Position numbers and translations under genes: made by a program. A stretch of DNA of 64,000 nt from Thermoleophilia bacterium (lineage in GTDB: Bacteria; Actinomycetota; Thermoleophilia; Gaiellales; Gaiellaceae), in NCBI GenBank assembly GCA_020845695.1, contig JADLFG010000017.1, positions 1-64,000 of the forward strand, read 5' to 3'. Below the pieces are notes generated by a model. The model had not been told where the DNA came from, ran no database searches, and saw only the letters and a list, made by a program, of their open reading frames with translations. Every line of letters begins with the position of its first letter. Positions within the stretch are counted from its first letter, which is position 1. Below are positions 24,579-33,192 of this stretch, piece by piece.

Positions 24579-25502
24579 ATGGCCACGCCGCGCTTCACGA
24601 AGGGGCTGCCGCTCCGGCAGGCGCTCGTCGACGAGGAGGCCCCGTTTCTCATGCGCCCGCTCGGCGACGACCCGGACGACCCGCGCAACTGGGTCCTGAA
24701 GGCGATCGAGCAGACCGGGCAGCCGCTCGAGGACGCGCTCCACACCTGGGCGCTCGGCTTCTCGCTCGAGCCGGGGCTGCTCTGGAACGCGCTGGTCGAG
24801 GAGAAGGATGAGGCGGAGGCCCGCGCGGTCTGCGCCGAGACCTGGGCCCGGCTCTCCCCGGAGATCCGCGAGCTCGCCGAGGCGACGTTCACGTGGGCGA
24901 GCAAGGAGCCCCCGTTCGGGCTCTCGCTCGAGCTCGATGCGGCGGCGATCGCCGAGCGGGCCGGTCGCTCGCCGGAGGACGCGGTCGTCTTCTGGAACCG
25001 CGCCTTCACGATGCACGACCACGAGCTGTGGCAGGTGCTCGAGCACCGCTACGGAGCCCGCGAGGGCGTGATCGTCTACTCGCGCGTCTGGGAGCAGATC
25101 GCGCTCACGTTCCTCGGCTTCGTCAAGCAGGCGCTCGGGCTCGACGAGGTGCGTACGACCGCCGATCTGGCCCGCCTGAACCGGGCCTACTGGGAGGCGA
25201 TCGGCTGCGAGGTCGAGGACGTCGAGACGACACCCGACCGCCACGTCGCGGTGATCAAGACCTGCCCGTTCTGGGACAACATGATCGACATCTACGGCAA
25301 GCAGGCTGCGAGCCGGATGCACCAGAAGACGATCGGTGCCACGTCCGCCAACTACTACCAGGCGATCATGAAGGCGGTCGGCCTCTGGGACGAGTTCTAC
25401 GCCACCCAAGACGAGTACCGCTGCCTCGGCGACGGGCAGTGCCGGATGGTCTACGTCAGGCGCTCGGCGCTCGCCGAGGGAGAGGCGCCCGCGGGCTCAT
25501 GA
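24579..25502 (+). CDS. unknown protein with C-terminal Cys motif
   Basis: A 307 aa protein. The middle (RVWEQIALTFLGFVKQALG) and the end (KTCPFWDN..., EYRCLGDGQCRMVY) contain three cysteines laid out like the V4R / L-2-amino-thiazoline-4-carboxylate hydrolase-type C-terminus (G-x-x-x-C-x-F/M). That resemblance is weak, so no function is assigned. ATG 24579 is chosen over GTG 24573 because AAGGAGG ends 5 nt before it. Its stop overlaps the ortA ATG (ATGA), so it is translated together with the thiolase subunits, which makes a role in generating or sensing the thiolase substrate likely. Confidence 0.75.
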   Translation: MATPRFTKGLPLRQALVDEEAPFLMRPLGDDPDDPRNWVLKAIEQTGQPLEDALHTWALGFSLEPGLLWNALVEEKDEAEARAVCAETWARLSPEIRELAEATFTWASKEPPFGLSLELDAAAIAERAGRSPEDAVVFWNRAFTMHDHELWQVLEHRYGAREGVIVYSRVWEQIALTFLGFVKQALGLDEVRTTADLARLNRAYWEAIGCEVEDVETTPDRHVAVIKTCPFWDNMIDIYGKQAASRMHQKTIGATSANYYQAIMKAVGLWDEFYATQDEYRCLGDGQCRMVYVRRSALAEGEAPAGS

Positions 25503-25843
25503 GCGGCGCGGGCGGCGAGCGGGGCGGTCGTGCCGGGGAGTGGGCGGAGCTGCGCCTGGCGCTGCTCGCCCCGGGCGAGCGAGCCCCCGGCCTGCCCGCC
25601 GAGACCGCGGCCGTGCCGTTCGAGGCGCGCGCGCGCGGGTTCCTCGAGCGCGATGCCCTGGTCGGCGAGGCCGCCGCCATTCGCACCGTGCTCGGGCGGC
25701 GCGTCGAGGGGACGCTCGTCGAGGTGCTGCCGCCCGCCCGCCAGACGTTCGGCCGGCCGTCCCCGGAGCTGCTCGCGGTCGGCGGCGAGCTCCGCGAGGT
25801 GCTTCGAGACGGGGGGGGCCGACGGGGGGGCAATGGCGCCTGA
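25499..25843 (+). CDS. ortA: 2-amino-4-oxopentanoate thiolase, alpha (small) subunit
   Basis: A 114 aa protein matching OrtA of the oxidative ornithine pathway: opening G-x-W-A-E-L, the LLAPGERAPGLPAETAAVPFE segment (OrtA has LEPGERAPQVPEDT), GFLERDALVGE, GRRVEGTLVEVLPP and FGRPSPELLAVGGELRE. With OrtB it cleaves 2-amino-4-oxopentanoate with CoA into alanine and acetyl-CoA. The ATG overlaps the previous stop, and its end overlaps ortB by 11 nt. The tail is Gly/Arg-rich. The ornithine aminomutase and dehydrogenase genes of the clostridial pathway are not in the window. Confidence 0.85.
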   Translation: MSGAGGERGGRAGEWAELRLALLAPGERAPGLPAETAAVPFEARARGFLERDALVGEAAAIRTVLGRRVEGTLVEVLPPARQTFGRPSPELLAVGGELREVLRDGGGRRGGNGA

Positions 25844-27266
25844 CCGCTCGTACGCGGCCGTGCTCGCCCGCCGCGAGCAGATCGTCGCGGGCGCGCTCGG
25901 GATCGACTACGGCGCCTTCGAGCGCGGCCAGCTCGCGTTCGACTACGACGCGCTGATGGCGAGCGCCGGCACGTCGCTCGACGAGGTGCGCTCGATCCAG
26001 CGCGCGGCGAAGGTGGGGGATACGCCGCTCCACGAGCTGCCGGCGCTGACCCGGCTCGCCCGGCGAAGCGCGCCGCCCGGCAAGGGGGCGACGATCCTCG
26101 TCAAGGACGAGGCCGCCAACCCGTCGGGCAGCTTCAAGGCGCGCCGGGCGTCCGTCGCGGTGCACGAGGCCGTCCGGCGCGGCTACCGCGGCGTGGTCGC
26201 GGCGACGTCCGGCAACTACGGCGCCGCGGTCGCGTCCCAGGCGGCGATGCGGGGTCTCGACTGCATCGTGCTCCAGGAGGTGCACGACTCGGCCGGGCGC
26301 GGCCAGCCCGAGATCCTCGAGAAGGGTCGTGCCTGCGAGGCCTACGGGGCCGAGGTCTGGCAGCTCACGGTCGGTCCCGAGCTCTTCTACACGATGCTGC
26401 TCGTGCTCGAGGAGACCGGCTACTTCAGCGCCTCCCTCTACACGCCGCAGGCGATTGCGGGGATCGAGACGCTTGGCCACGAGATCGGCGTCGAGGTGCT
26501 CGAGCGCTACGGTCGCCCGCCCGACGCGGTCGTCTGCACGAACGCGGGCGGCGGCAACGTCACCGGCACGGCCCGCGGGCTGCGCGCCGCCGGCTGCGCC
26601 GGGACCGCCGTCATCGGCGTCAGCGTCGACCTGCGCGGGCTGCGGATGGACTCGGACCGCGACTTCAACCGCAAGTCGTTCACGACCGGCCACACCGGCT
26701 TCGCGATCCCGTTCCTGCTCGACCCGGATCGCACCGACGTCCCGCGCAGCGCCGCCCGGCCGCTGCGCTACCTCGACCGGCACGTGACCGTCACCCAGGG
26801 CGAGGTGTTCTACGTGACGGAGGCGCTCGCCCGGCTCGAGGGCCTCGAGCGCGGTCCGGCCGGCAACACGTCGCTCGCTGCCGCGGTCGCGCTCGCCCGC
26901 GAGCTCGACGAGGACGGTCTGCTCGTCGTTCAGGAGACCGAGTACACGGGCGCCGGCAAGCACCCGACGGCGCAGCTCGCGTTCGCCCGCGAGCTCGGCA
27001 TCGAGGTGCGCCGCGGCCATCCGCGCGAGAACGTCCCGGGCCGGGTGATAGCGATCCCTCGCGCCCCGGACGAGCTCACGGCCGTCGAGCTCGACCTCGA
27101 CGAGATCCGCCGCGGCTACCTCAGCCGGGTGGTCGGCGAGCGCCCGCCGGACAGCCTCGACGACGTGGATCTCGAGTACCTGGCGGCGGAGGTGGGCGGG
27201 CTGCCCGTCGAGACCGTCGCCGCCTGGCTCGAAGCCCGGAGCCACGAGCGGGGCGCGCGGGTCTGA
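25833..27266 (+). CDS. ortB: 2-amino-4-oxopentanoate thiolase, beta subunit (PLP)
   Basis: A 477 aa fold-type II PLP enzyme. The PLP Lys is Lys102 in NPSGSFKARRA. Then AATSGNYGAAVASQAAM (phosphate/amine site), the YTPQAIAGIETLG segment, CTNAGGGNVTGTARGL, SFTTGHTGFAIPF, VPRSAARPLRY and ETEYTGAGKHP closely follow OrtB. Its role is pyridoxal-dependent thiolytic cleavage to alanine plus acetyl-CoA. Length matches OrtB (about 470). Together with ortA it forms one translationally coupled pair, followed after 2 bp by the XRE-cupin gene. The identification is by recognition of whole-length motif order; a search would decide it. Confidence 0.87.
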   Translation: MAPDRSYAAVLARREQIVAGALGIDYGAFERGQLAFDYDALMASAGTSLDEVRSIQRAAKVGDTPLHELPALTRLARRSAPPGKGATILVKDEAANPSGSFKARRASVAVHEAVRRGYRGVVAATSGNYGAAVASQAAMRGLDCIVLQEVHDSAGRGQPEILEKGRACEAYGAEVWQLTVGPELFYTMLLVLEETGYFSASLYTPQAIAGIETLGHEIGVEVLERYGRPPDAVVCTNAGGGNVTGTARGLRAAGCAGTAVIGVSVDLRGLRMDSDRDFNRKSFTTGHTGFAIPFLLDPDRTDVPRSAARPLRYLDRHVTVTQGEVFYVTEALARLEGLERGPAGNTSLAAAVALARELDEDGLLVVQETEYTGAGKHPTAQLAFARELGIEVRRGHPRENVPGRVIAIPRAPDELTAVELDLDEIRRGYLSRVVGERPPDSLDDVDLEYLAAEVGGLPVETVAAWLEARSHERGARV

Positions 27267-27268
27267 GC

Positions 27269-27808
27269 ATGTCGATCGGCGGTCGGATCAGGGCGATCCG
27301 CCAGCTTCGCGGCCTCTCGAGCACCGAGCTCGCCCGCGCGGCGGGCGTCTCCCGGGGCCTGATCAGCCAGATCGAGCTCGACCGCGCGAACCCGTCGATC
27401 GAGACGTTGCGCAAGATCGCGGCGGCGCTTGAGTCGCCGATCGCATCCTTCTTCGACGACGCTCCGACCGGCGGGATCGTCGTGCGCAGCGACGAGCGCA
27501 AGACGATGCGGATCCCGCGCTCCGGCCTCGTCTACCAGCTCCTCACGCCCGATCTGAACCGCCAGATCGAGTTCATCCTGATCGAGCTCGAGCCCGGGGA
27601 GGGCGGCACGAGAGTTCCGATGGGCCATCCGGGGGAGGAGGCGGCCCTGCTGCTCGAGGGCCGGCTGCACGTCTGGATCGGGGACGAGGAGCACGTGCTC
27701 GAGGCCGGCGACTCGATCGCGTTCAACTCCGGTATCCCGCACCGGATCGGCAACCTCGGGCCCGGGCGCGCCACGCTCGTGTCCGCGATCACGCCCCCCT
27801 CGTTCTGA
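27269..27808 (+). CDS. XRE-family regulator with cupin sensor domain
   Basis: A 179 aa protein. The N-terminal helix-turn-helix (residues 6-60: IRAIRQLRGLSSTELARAAGVSRGLISQIE) is followed by a C-terminal cupin (about 90-175, PGEGGTRVPMGHPGEEAALLLEGRLHVWIGDEE...GDSIAFNSGIPHRIGN) holding His-rich ligand-binding loops. XRE-cupin proteins typically sense a small metabolite of the local pathway and repress or activate it. The gene sits inside the operon, 2 bp after ortB, so it probably controls the promoter at 21999-22027. Confidence 0.9.
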   Translation: MSIGGRIRAIRQLRGLSSTELARAAGVSRGLISQIELDRANPSIETLRKIAAALESPIASFFDDAPTGGIVVRSDERKTMRIPRSGLVYQLLTPDLNRQIEFILIELEPGEGGTRVPMGHPGEEAALLLEGRLHVWIGDEEHVLEAGDSIAFNSGIPHRIGNLGPGRATLVSAITPPSF

Positions 27809-27825
27809 CGGAAGGAGCAGACGAC

Positions 27826-28143
27826 GTGAAGTGTTTCGTGACGTTTCGCCTCAAGCCAGGGGTCACGCCCGAGCAGTACGAGGAGTGGTTTCGGGCCGAG
27901 AACGTGCCGGCGGTGCGGCGGATGCGCTCGCTCTCGAGCTACCGCGTCTGGCGCGCGACGGGCGCGATGGAGGGCGAGCCGCCGTACGAGTACCTCGAGG
28001 AGATGGAGTTCGACGACCAGGCGGCGTTCGACCGGGAGGTCGAGACGCTGCCCGAGCTGGCGACGATGCTGGAGGGCTGGCTCGAGCGGGTCGCGGAGAA
28101 CGCGATCGTCTACGCGGTGGAGGTTCCGCAGGAGGCGCGATAG
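27826..28143 (+). CDS. EthD/REDY-like dimeric alpha-beta barrel protein
   Basis: A 105 aa protein that opens KCFVTFRLKPGVTPEQYEEWFRAENVPAVRRM, then YRVWRATG and YEYLEEMEFDDQAAFDREVETLPELATMLEGW. This is the strand-helix-strand plan of the EthD/REDY-like ferredoxin-fold dimers that help detoxify or process ring-containing intermediates. No catalytic residues can be assigned. GGAAGGAG precedes the GTG start. It sits 17 bp after the regulator. Confidence 0.7.
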   Translation: MKCFVTFRLKPGVTPEQYEEWFRAENVPAVRRMRSLSSYRVWRATGAMEGEPPYEYLEEMEFDDQAAFDREVETLPELATMLEGWLERVAENAIVYAVEVPQEAR

Positions 28144-28183
28144 GCTGAGCCCCGCGCACGGCAACGACTGACAGGAGGGACGC

Positions 28184-29293
28184 ATGGCCACCGGCTGGCT
28201 CTGCCACGAGCTCTACTTCTGGCACGACACCCGCGCTGGTGCCGGCTTCATACCGGCGGGCCACGGCACCGTCGAGCCCGACACGCACGCCGAGAACCCG
28301 GGCACGAAGCGGCGCTTTCGCAACCTGCTCGAGGTCTCGGGCGTGCTCGCCCAGCTCGTACCGGTCGCGCCGAGGCCGGCCACCGAGGAGGAGGTGCTTC
28401 GCTTCCACACGCGCGAGTACGTCGACCGGATCAAAGCGCTCTCGGCCGACAACGGCGGCGACGCCGGCGAGCTGACGCCGTTCGGGCCCGGCGGCTACGA
28501 GATCGCGCTGCTCGCCGCCGGCGGCGTGATGAGCGCGATCGACGCCGTCCTCGACGGCACGGTCGACAACATCTACGCGCTCGTCCGGCCGCCCGGCCAC
28601 CACGCCGAGGCCGACCTCGGCCGGGGCTTCTGCATCTTCGCCAACGCCGCGCTCGCCGTCATGCACGCCCGCGAGTCCCGCGGGCTCGCGAGGGTGGCGG
28701 TGGTCGACTGGGACGTGCACCACGGAAACGGCACGCAGAAGGCCTTCTACGCCGACCCGAGCGTGCTGACGATCTCGGTGCACCAGGACAACTACTACCC
28801 GCCCGGCTCCGGCTACGTGCACGAGAACGGCGAGGGCGCGGGCGAGGGCTACGCGATCAACGTGCCGCTGCCGCCCGGGTCGGGCGTCGGCGCCTACGTC
28901 GCCACGTTCGAGCGGGTCGTCGCCCCGGCCCTGAGGGCGTTCCGGCCCGAGCTGATCGTCGTCGCCTCCGGCCTCGACGCGAGCGCGATGGACCCGCTCG
29001 CCCACATGATGGTGCACTCGGGCGGCTACCGGCAACTCACCCGGATCCTGCTCGACGTTGCCGCCGAGGTGTGCGGCGGGCGGCTCGTCGTCGAGCACGA
29101 GGGCGGCTACTCGTCCGCCTACGTCCCCTACTGCGGCCTCGCCGTCGTCGAGGAGCTCGCCGGCGTCAGGGGGACGATCGAGGATCCGTTCCTGCCGATC
29201 TTCGAGGGCGTCGGCGGGCAGGCCCTCCAGCCCCACCAGGACACCGCGATCGCGGCCGCCGAGGCGAGCCTGACCCGGCTGGTCGGCTCTTGA
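28184..29293 (+). CDS. HDAC-like (class II) amidohydrolase
   Basis: A 369 aa zinc amidohydrolase of the histone deacetylase / acetylpolyamine amidohydrolase superfamily. It has tandem His139-His140 (RPPGHHAE), the zinc residues Asp177 and His179 (DWDVHHGNG) and Asp265 (SGLDAS), and catalytic Tyr309 (EGGYSS). Such enzymes cleave N-acetyl or other acyl groups from amines, or dialkylated substrates. It closes the eight-gene operon and pairs functionally with the metallohydrolases: acyl removal before ortAB is plausible but inferred. Confidence 0.93.
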   Translation: MATGWLCHELYFWHDTRAGAGFIPAGHGTVEPDTHAENPGTKRRFRNLLEVSGVLAQLVPVAPRPATEEEVLRFHTREYVDRIKALSADNGGDAGELTPFGPGGYEIALLAAGGVMSAIDAVLDGTVDNIYALVRPPGHHAEADLGRGFCIFANAALAVMHARESRGLARVAVVDWDVHHGNGTQKAFYADPSVLTISVHQDNYYPPGSGYVHENGEGAGEGYAINVPLPPGSGVGAYVATFERVVAPALRAFRPELIVVASGLDASAMDPLAHMMVHSGGYRQLTRILLDVAAEVCGGRLVVEHEGGYSSAYVPYCGLAVVEELAGVRGTIEDPFLPIFEGVGGQALQPHQDTAIAAAEASLTRLVGS

Positions 29294-29311
29294 TTTCGTC
29301 CGGAGGACACG

Positions 29312-29341
29312 TTAGCTTCCCTAAACATTGCTCACTATGAC
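29312..29341 (+). promoter_or_regulatory. weak candidate promoter before the ABC transporter
   Basis: TTAGCT (29312-29317), an 18-bp spacer and TATGAC (29336-29341) in an AT-enriched stretch downstream of the HDAC gene stop. The 167-bp gap otherwise shows no gene. The leader would be more than 100 nt, containing AAAGGAGCGGGAG before the ATG. Confidence 0.35.
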
Positions 29342-29460
29342 GGACGTCTGGTGCGGGAAACCGGGAGCGGCTAACCCGGCGGTCGCGTGTTCGTCGTATC
29401 GGGGTGACGGTCGGAAGTCCACCAGCCAGGGATGGACCAGGGAGCGAAAGGAGCGGGAGC

Positions 29461-30864
29461 ATGACTGACGAACTGCCCACGGTGCCGGAGGAGACGCCAG
29501 AGGTCGCCGAGACCTCGCGGGTCAGCCGGCGGAAGTTCCTCGGCGGCGTCGCCGGCGCCTCGATCGGCGGGCTCACGCTCGCCGGCGTCCTCGCGGCCTG
29601 CGGCGGCGGCGGGGAGGAGGAGGAGCCCGAGGCGGCGACCACGACCGCGGCCGGCCAGGAAGGCGCGGAGAGCGCGAAGCCGATCGTGATCGGCTCTGCC
29701 TACCCGATGACGACCGCCGACGGCGAGGAGATGAAGGGCGGCTCCGATCTCGCGATCTCCGAGATCAACGACAGTGGCGGCGTCGCCGGGCGCATGATCG
29801 AGCACGAGATCATCGACTTCAACAACTTCGACGGCGAGAGCGTCACGGCCGCGTTCAACGACCTCATCGGCAAGGAGGTCGACGCGATCATCTTCGGCTA
29901 CCACAACGTGATGGAGCCGAACGAGATCCCGGCCGCGTACGGGGCGCCGTTCCTGAACGCGTCGACGTCGCTGGACCAGGTCGCGCAGCTCAAGTCGGAC
30001 CCGGCCAAGTTCAAGAACATCTTCCAGTGCGACCCGACCGAGTGGCAGTACGGCATGGGTTTCCCGCCCTTCCTCGAGGGCCTGATCGCGCAGGGGCTGT
30101 TCAACCCGCCGGCGAAGACGATCCACATCTACGAGGGCGACATCCCCTACAGCACGAACATCTCGAAGGCCTGCCAGGAGGCCGCGCCGGCGCTCGGCTG
30201 GGAGGTCGTGGGGATCGAGCCGATCGCGGGCACCGGCGGCCCGGTGACCGACTGGGCGCCGATGATCGCGAAGGCGAAGGAGACGGGCGCCGCGGTCGTC
30301 TTCAACACGCACTGGAACCCGGCCGACCACGCGGCGCTGATGAAGCAGTGGGCCGCCGACCCGCCGGACGCGTTCCTCTACCTCCAGTACGGCGCGTCCG
30401 TGCCCGAGTTCCTCGAGCTCGCCGGCGACGCGGCGAACGGCGTCGTCTGGGCCACCGTGCTCGGCACCATGAACGACGCCGTCGGGCTCGCGTTCCAGGA
30501 GCGCTACCAGGCGAAGTGGGGCAAGCCGGCCGGCTTCTCGAACGCGGGCACCGGCTACGACGAGGTCTACCTGCTCGCCCACACCTGGGGCATCACGGGC
30601 GACCCGCGCAACTTCGAGGCGAACATCGCCGAGCTTCGGCGAAACATCATGCGCGGCGTGTCGGGCGGCTACTACTTCGGCCACAACGCCGAGGCGAACT
30701 ACTGCCTCGCCTACCCGGCCGAGACCCCCGACCCGTCGCTCGGGAACCCGCATCTCTTCTTCCAGATCGGGCCGGGCGAGGGCGGCGCGCTCGCGCACCA
30801 GATCATCTCGCCGGCGCCGTACATCCAGGCGGAGTACTTCCAGCAGCCCTGGATGAGCTTCTAG
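29461..30864 (+). CDS. ABC transporter substrate-binding lipoprotein (Liv/type 1 PBP)
   Basis: A 467 aa extracytoplasmic binding protein. A Tat motif S-R-R-K-F-L (22-27) is followed by a signal helix and lipobox LAAC with Cys47. The mature protein has IVIGSAYPMTTADGEEMKGGSDLAISEINDSGGVAG and further type 1 periplasmic-binding features of Leu/Ile/Val-type receptors (FYNAS-like loops and N-terminal sheet). AAAGGAGCGGG precedes the ATG. It is the first gene of a Liv-type importer whose two ATPases and two permeases follow directly. A polar organic solute is expected; the pocket cannot be interpreted from sequence. Confidence 0.95.
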   Translation: MTDELPTVPEETPEVAETSRVSRRKFLGGVAGASIGGLTLAGVLAACGGGGEEEEPEAATTTAAGQEGAESAKPIVIGSAYPMTTADGEEMKGGSDLAISEINDSGGVAGRMIEHEIIDFNNFDGESVTAAFNDLIGKEVDAIIFGYHNVMEPNEIPAAYGAPFLNASTSLDQVAQLKSDPAKFKNIFQCDPTEWQYGMGFPPFLEGLIAQGLFNPPAKTIHIYEGDIPYSTNISKACQEAAPALGWEVVGIEPIAGTGGPVTDWAPMIAKAKETGAAVVFNTHWNPADHAALMKQWAADPPDAFLYLQYGASVPEFLELAGDAANGVVWATVLGTMNDAVGLAFQERYQAKWGKPAGFSNAGTGYDEVYLLAHTWGITGDPRNFEANIAELRRNIMRGVSGGYYFGHNAEANYCLAYPAETPDPSLGNPHLFFQIGPGEGGALAHQIISPAPYIQAEYFQQPWMSF

Positions 30865-30897
30865 GGCCGGCGGAACGGGACGAATCGAGAGACGCGA

Positions 30898-31614
30898 GTG
30901 GCGCTCGTCTGCACCGATATCCGGGCCCTGTACGGCGGCTTCGTCGCCGTCGACGGGGTGTCGCTCTCGGTCGACGCCGGTCACATCCTCGGCGTGGCCG
31001 GGCCGAACGGGGCGGGCAAGACGACGCTCTTCGACGTCCTCTCGGGCTACCACTCGACCGATGGCGGGCGCGTCGAGCTGAACGGGGCCGACATCACTCG
31101 GCTTCCGGCTCACCGGCGCGTCCGCCTCGGGCTCGCCCGCACGTTCCAGTCCCCGATCGTCCCGACGGAGCTGACGATCGGGGAGACGCTCGAGGCGGCG
31201 CGGGTGGCGTGGTCGCCGAAGGTGGAGCCCGCGGCGATCCGGCCGGCCCGCGAGCTCGCGCGATTCACGACCGCGGATCGCGTGCGCTGCGGCGGCCTCG
31301 ACACGCTCGACCGCCGCAAGCTCCTCCTGACCTGCGTGCTGATGCGCGGGCCGGGCGTCCTTCTGCTCGACGAGCCCTGCTCGGGCCTGATGCAGGACGA
31401 GATCGACGAGATGGACGCGATCATCCGCCAGATGGTGGCCGAGACCTCGATCGCCGTGATCGTGGTCGAGCACCGCCTCGAGCTCCTGCATGCGGTCGCC
31501 GAGAGCGTGGTCGTGATGGACGCCGGGCAGGTGATCGCGGCGGGGCCGCCCGCGGCGGTCTTCAACGACCCCGCCGTTCGGGCGGCGTACTTCGAAGCGC
31601 CGCAGGCTGCATGA
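30898..31614 (+). CDS. Liv-type ABC transporter ATP-binding protein (LivG-like)
   Basis: A 238 aa ATPase. Walker A GPNGAGKT lies at 35-42, the Q-loop at FQSPIVPT and Walker B at VLLLDEP. The family signature segment, which should read LSxGxxR, is D-T-L-D-R-R-K-L (about 135-142): the Ser and Gly are missing, though the stretch is in the normal place before Walker B. It works as a heterodimer with the next gene's ATPase. It overlaps that gene by 4 nt. Confidence 0.9.
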   Translation: MALVCTDIRALYGGFVAVDGVSLSVDAGHILGVAGPNGAGKTTLFDVLSGYHSTDGGRVELNGADITRLPAHRRVRLGLARTFQSPIVPTELTIGETLEAARVAWSPKVEPAAIRPARELARFTTADRVRCGGLDTLDRRKLLLTCVLMRGPGVLLLDEPCSGLMQDEIDEMDAIIRQMVAETSIAVIVVEHRLELLHAVAESVVVMDAGQVIAAGPPAAVFNDPAVRAAYFEAPQAA

Positions 31615-32300
31615 CGAACGTTCTCGAGGTGCGGAATCTCTCGGCCGGCTACGGGCCGCTGCGCGTGCTCGACGAGATCGACCTGGCCGTCGCCGACGGC
31701 GAGCGCGTCGGGCTCGTCGGCCTCAACGGGCACGGGAAGACGACCCTCCTGCGCTCGATCATGGGGCTCGTCGACTGGCGCCAGGGCGAGATCGAGCTCG
31801 ACGGGAAGTCGATCCTGCGAACGCCGGCGCACCGGCTCGCCCAGGCTGGCGTCGCGATGATCCCGCAGGGGGACGCCCTCTTCCCCGGCCTCTCGGTCAG
31901 GGAGAACCTCGACTCGGGCGCGTTCGCCGCCGGCTGGCGCGAGCGCAAGCAGCGGCGCGACCGCGTGCTCGAGCTGTTTCCCCGCCTCGGCGAGCGCCTC
32001 GGCCAGGCAGCGGGGACGCTCTCCGGCGGCGAGCGGCGCATGTGCTCGGTCGGGCGGGGCCTGATGTCGAACGCGCGCGTCTACCTGATCGACGAGCCGT
32101 CGCTCGGCCTCGCCCCGGGGGTCGCGGCCGGGCTCTACGCGACGCTCAAGGATCTCGATCTCCGCGGTGGATCGCTGATCCTCGCCGAGCAGAACCAGGC
32201 GCTGCTAGAGGGCTGGATCGGCAGGGTGGTCCGGATGCACGGCGGCCGGATCGTCGGCATCGAAGCCGCGCAGACGCCCGCCGGAGAGGTAACCCCATGA
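31611..32300 (+). CDS. Liv-type ABC transporter ATP-binding protein (LivF-like)
   Basis: A 229 aa ATPase with Walker A GLNGHGKT, an intact signature LSGGERRM, Walker B VYLIDEPS and the H-loop region. The ATG overlaps the LivG-like stop by 4 nt. With a degenerate signature in its partner, one of the two composite ATP sites would be non-canonical. It is followed by the permease gene after 22 bp. Confidence 0.95.
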   Translation: MTNVLEVRNLSAGYGPLRVLDEIDLAVADGERVGLVGLNGHGKTTLLRSIMGLVDWRQGEIELDGKSILRTPAHRLAQAGVAMIPQGDALFPGLSVRENLDSGAFAAGWRERKQRRDRVLELFPRLGERLGQAAGTLSGGERRMCSVGRGLMSNARVYLIDEPSLGLAPGVAAGLYATLKDLDLRGGSLILAEQNQALLEGWIGRVVRMHGGRIVGIEAAQTPAGEVTP

Positions 32301-32322
32301 GGCGACAACGGAGGGACGGGGC

Positions 32323-33192
32323 GTGACCGATCTGATCACGACGATCAACCTCGCGGCCGTCTACGGCCTGATCGGGGTCGGGATCTCCCTGACCTGGGCC
32401 GGGCTCGGCTTCCTCAACCTCGCGGGCGGCGTCACCTTCGCCGCCAGCCTCTACGGGGCGTGGTGGGCGCAGGAGAACATCTCCGACCACGCCTCGGTCA
32501 TCTTCCTCGGCGGCATCGTTCTCGGCGCGGTCTCGGGCGCGATCGTCTGGCTCTCCGTGTTCCTGCCGCTCGACGGCAAGAAGAACTGGGACATGCGCTC
32601 GATCATCGCCTCGCTCGGCCTCGCGATCATCGGCACGAACACGTTCCTGCTCGTGTTCGGCCCCCAGCGCAAGGCGATCGAGTACCTCTTCGGCACCTCC
32701 AAGTTCAAGATCGGCGGCGCGACCGTCACCGCCGACAAGAGCGGCGCGATCATCAGCGCGACCGTCGTCATGGCCCTCGTCGTGGTCGCGCTCATGCGGT
32801 CGCGGATGGGTCTCGGGGTGCGGGCGCTGACCCAGAATCCGGAGGGCGCGGCCCTCGTCGGGATCAGCCGCAGGCAGGCCGCGTTCGCGATCCTGACGGT
32901 CTCCGGGATGCTCGCCGGCTTCGCCGCCGTCCTGCTCTCGCAGATCTTCTACCCGGAGCCGAACATCGGCTACCTGCCGCTGCTCAAGGGCCTGATCGTC
33001 GCGCTCCTCGGCGGGCTCGGCTCGATCGGCGGAGCGGTGATCGCGGCGCTGCTCGTGGGCGCGACCGAGGCGGTGACCGCACACTACCTCGACCAGAGCT
33101 GGATCCTCCTGACCCAGTTCGGCCTGATCGCGCTCGTCCTGCTCGTGCGGCCGCGCGGCGTCGCCGGGATCCTCGAGGCGAGTCGTGCGTAA
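32323..33192 (+). CDS. Liv-type ABC transporter permease (LivH-like)
   Basis: A 289 aa integral membrane subunit with about eight hydrophobic segments: LITTINLAAVYGLIGVGISL at the N-terminus, IVLGAVSGAIVW, ATVVMALVVVAL, and the EAA-like loop region PEPNIGYLPLLKGLIVALLGGLGS followed by GAVIAALLVG. This is the LivH signature order. It transports the ligand delivered by the binding protein. Stop/start overlap of 8 nt with the next permease. Confidence 0.95.
   Translation: MTDLITTINLAAVYGLIGVGISLTWAGLGFLNLAGGVTFAASLYGAWWAQENISDHASVIFLGGIVLGAVSGAIVWLSVFLPLDGKKNWDMRSIIASLGLAIIGTNTFLLVFGPQRKAIEYLFGTSKFKIGGATVTADKSGAIISATVVMALVVVALMRSRMGLGVRALTQNPEGAALVGISRRQAAFAILTVSGMLAGFAAVLLSQIFYPEPNIGYLPLLKGLIVALLGGLGSIGGAVIAALLVGATEAVTAHYLDQSWILLTQFGLIALVLLVRPRGVAGILEASRA

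Noticed and set aside
27269..27808. Full transposon or phage explanation for the catabolic island
   Set aside because: No transposase, integrase, inverted terminal repeat or tRNA-border was seen anywhere in 22-64 kb; gene content alone does not prove transfer.
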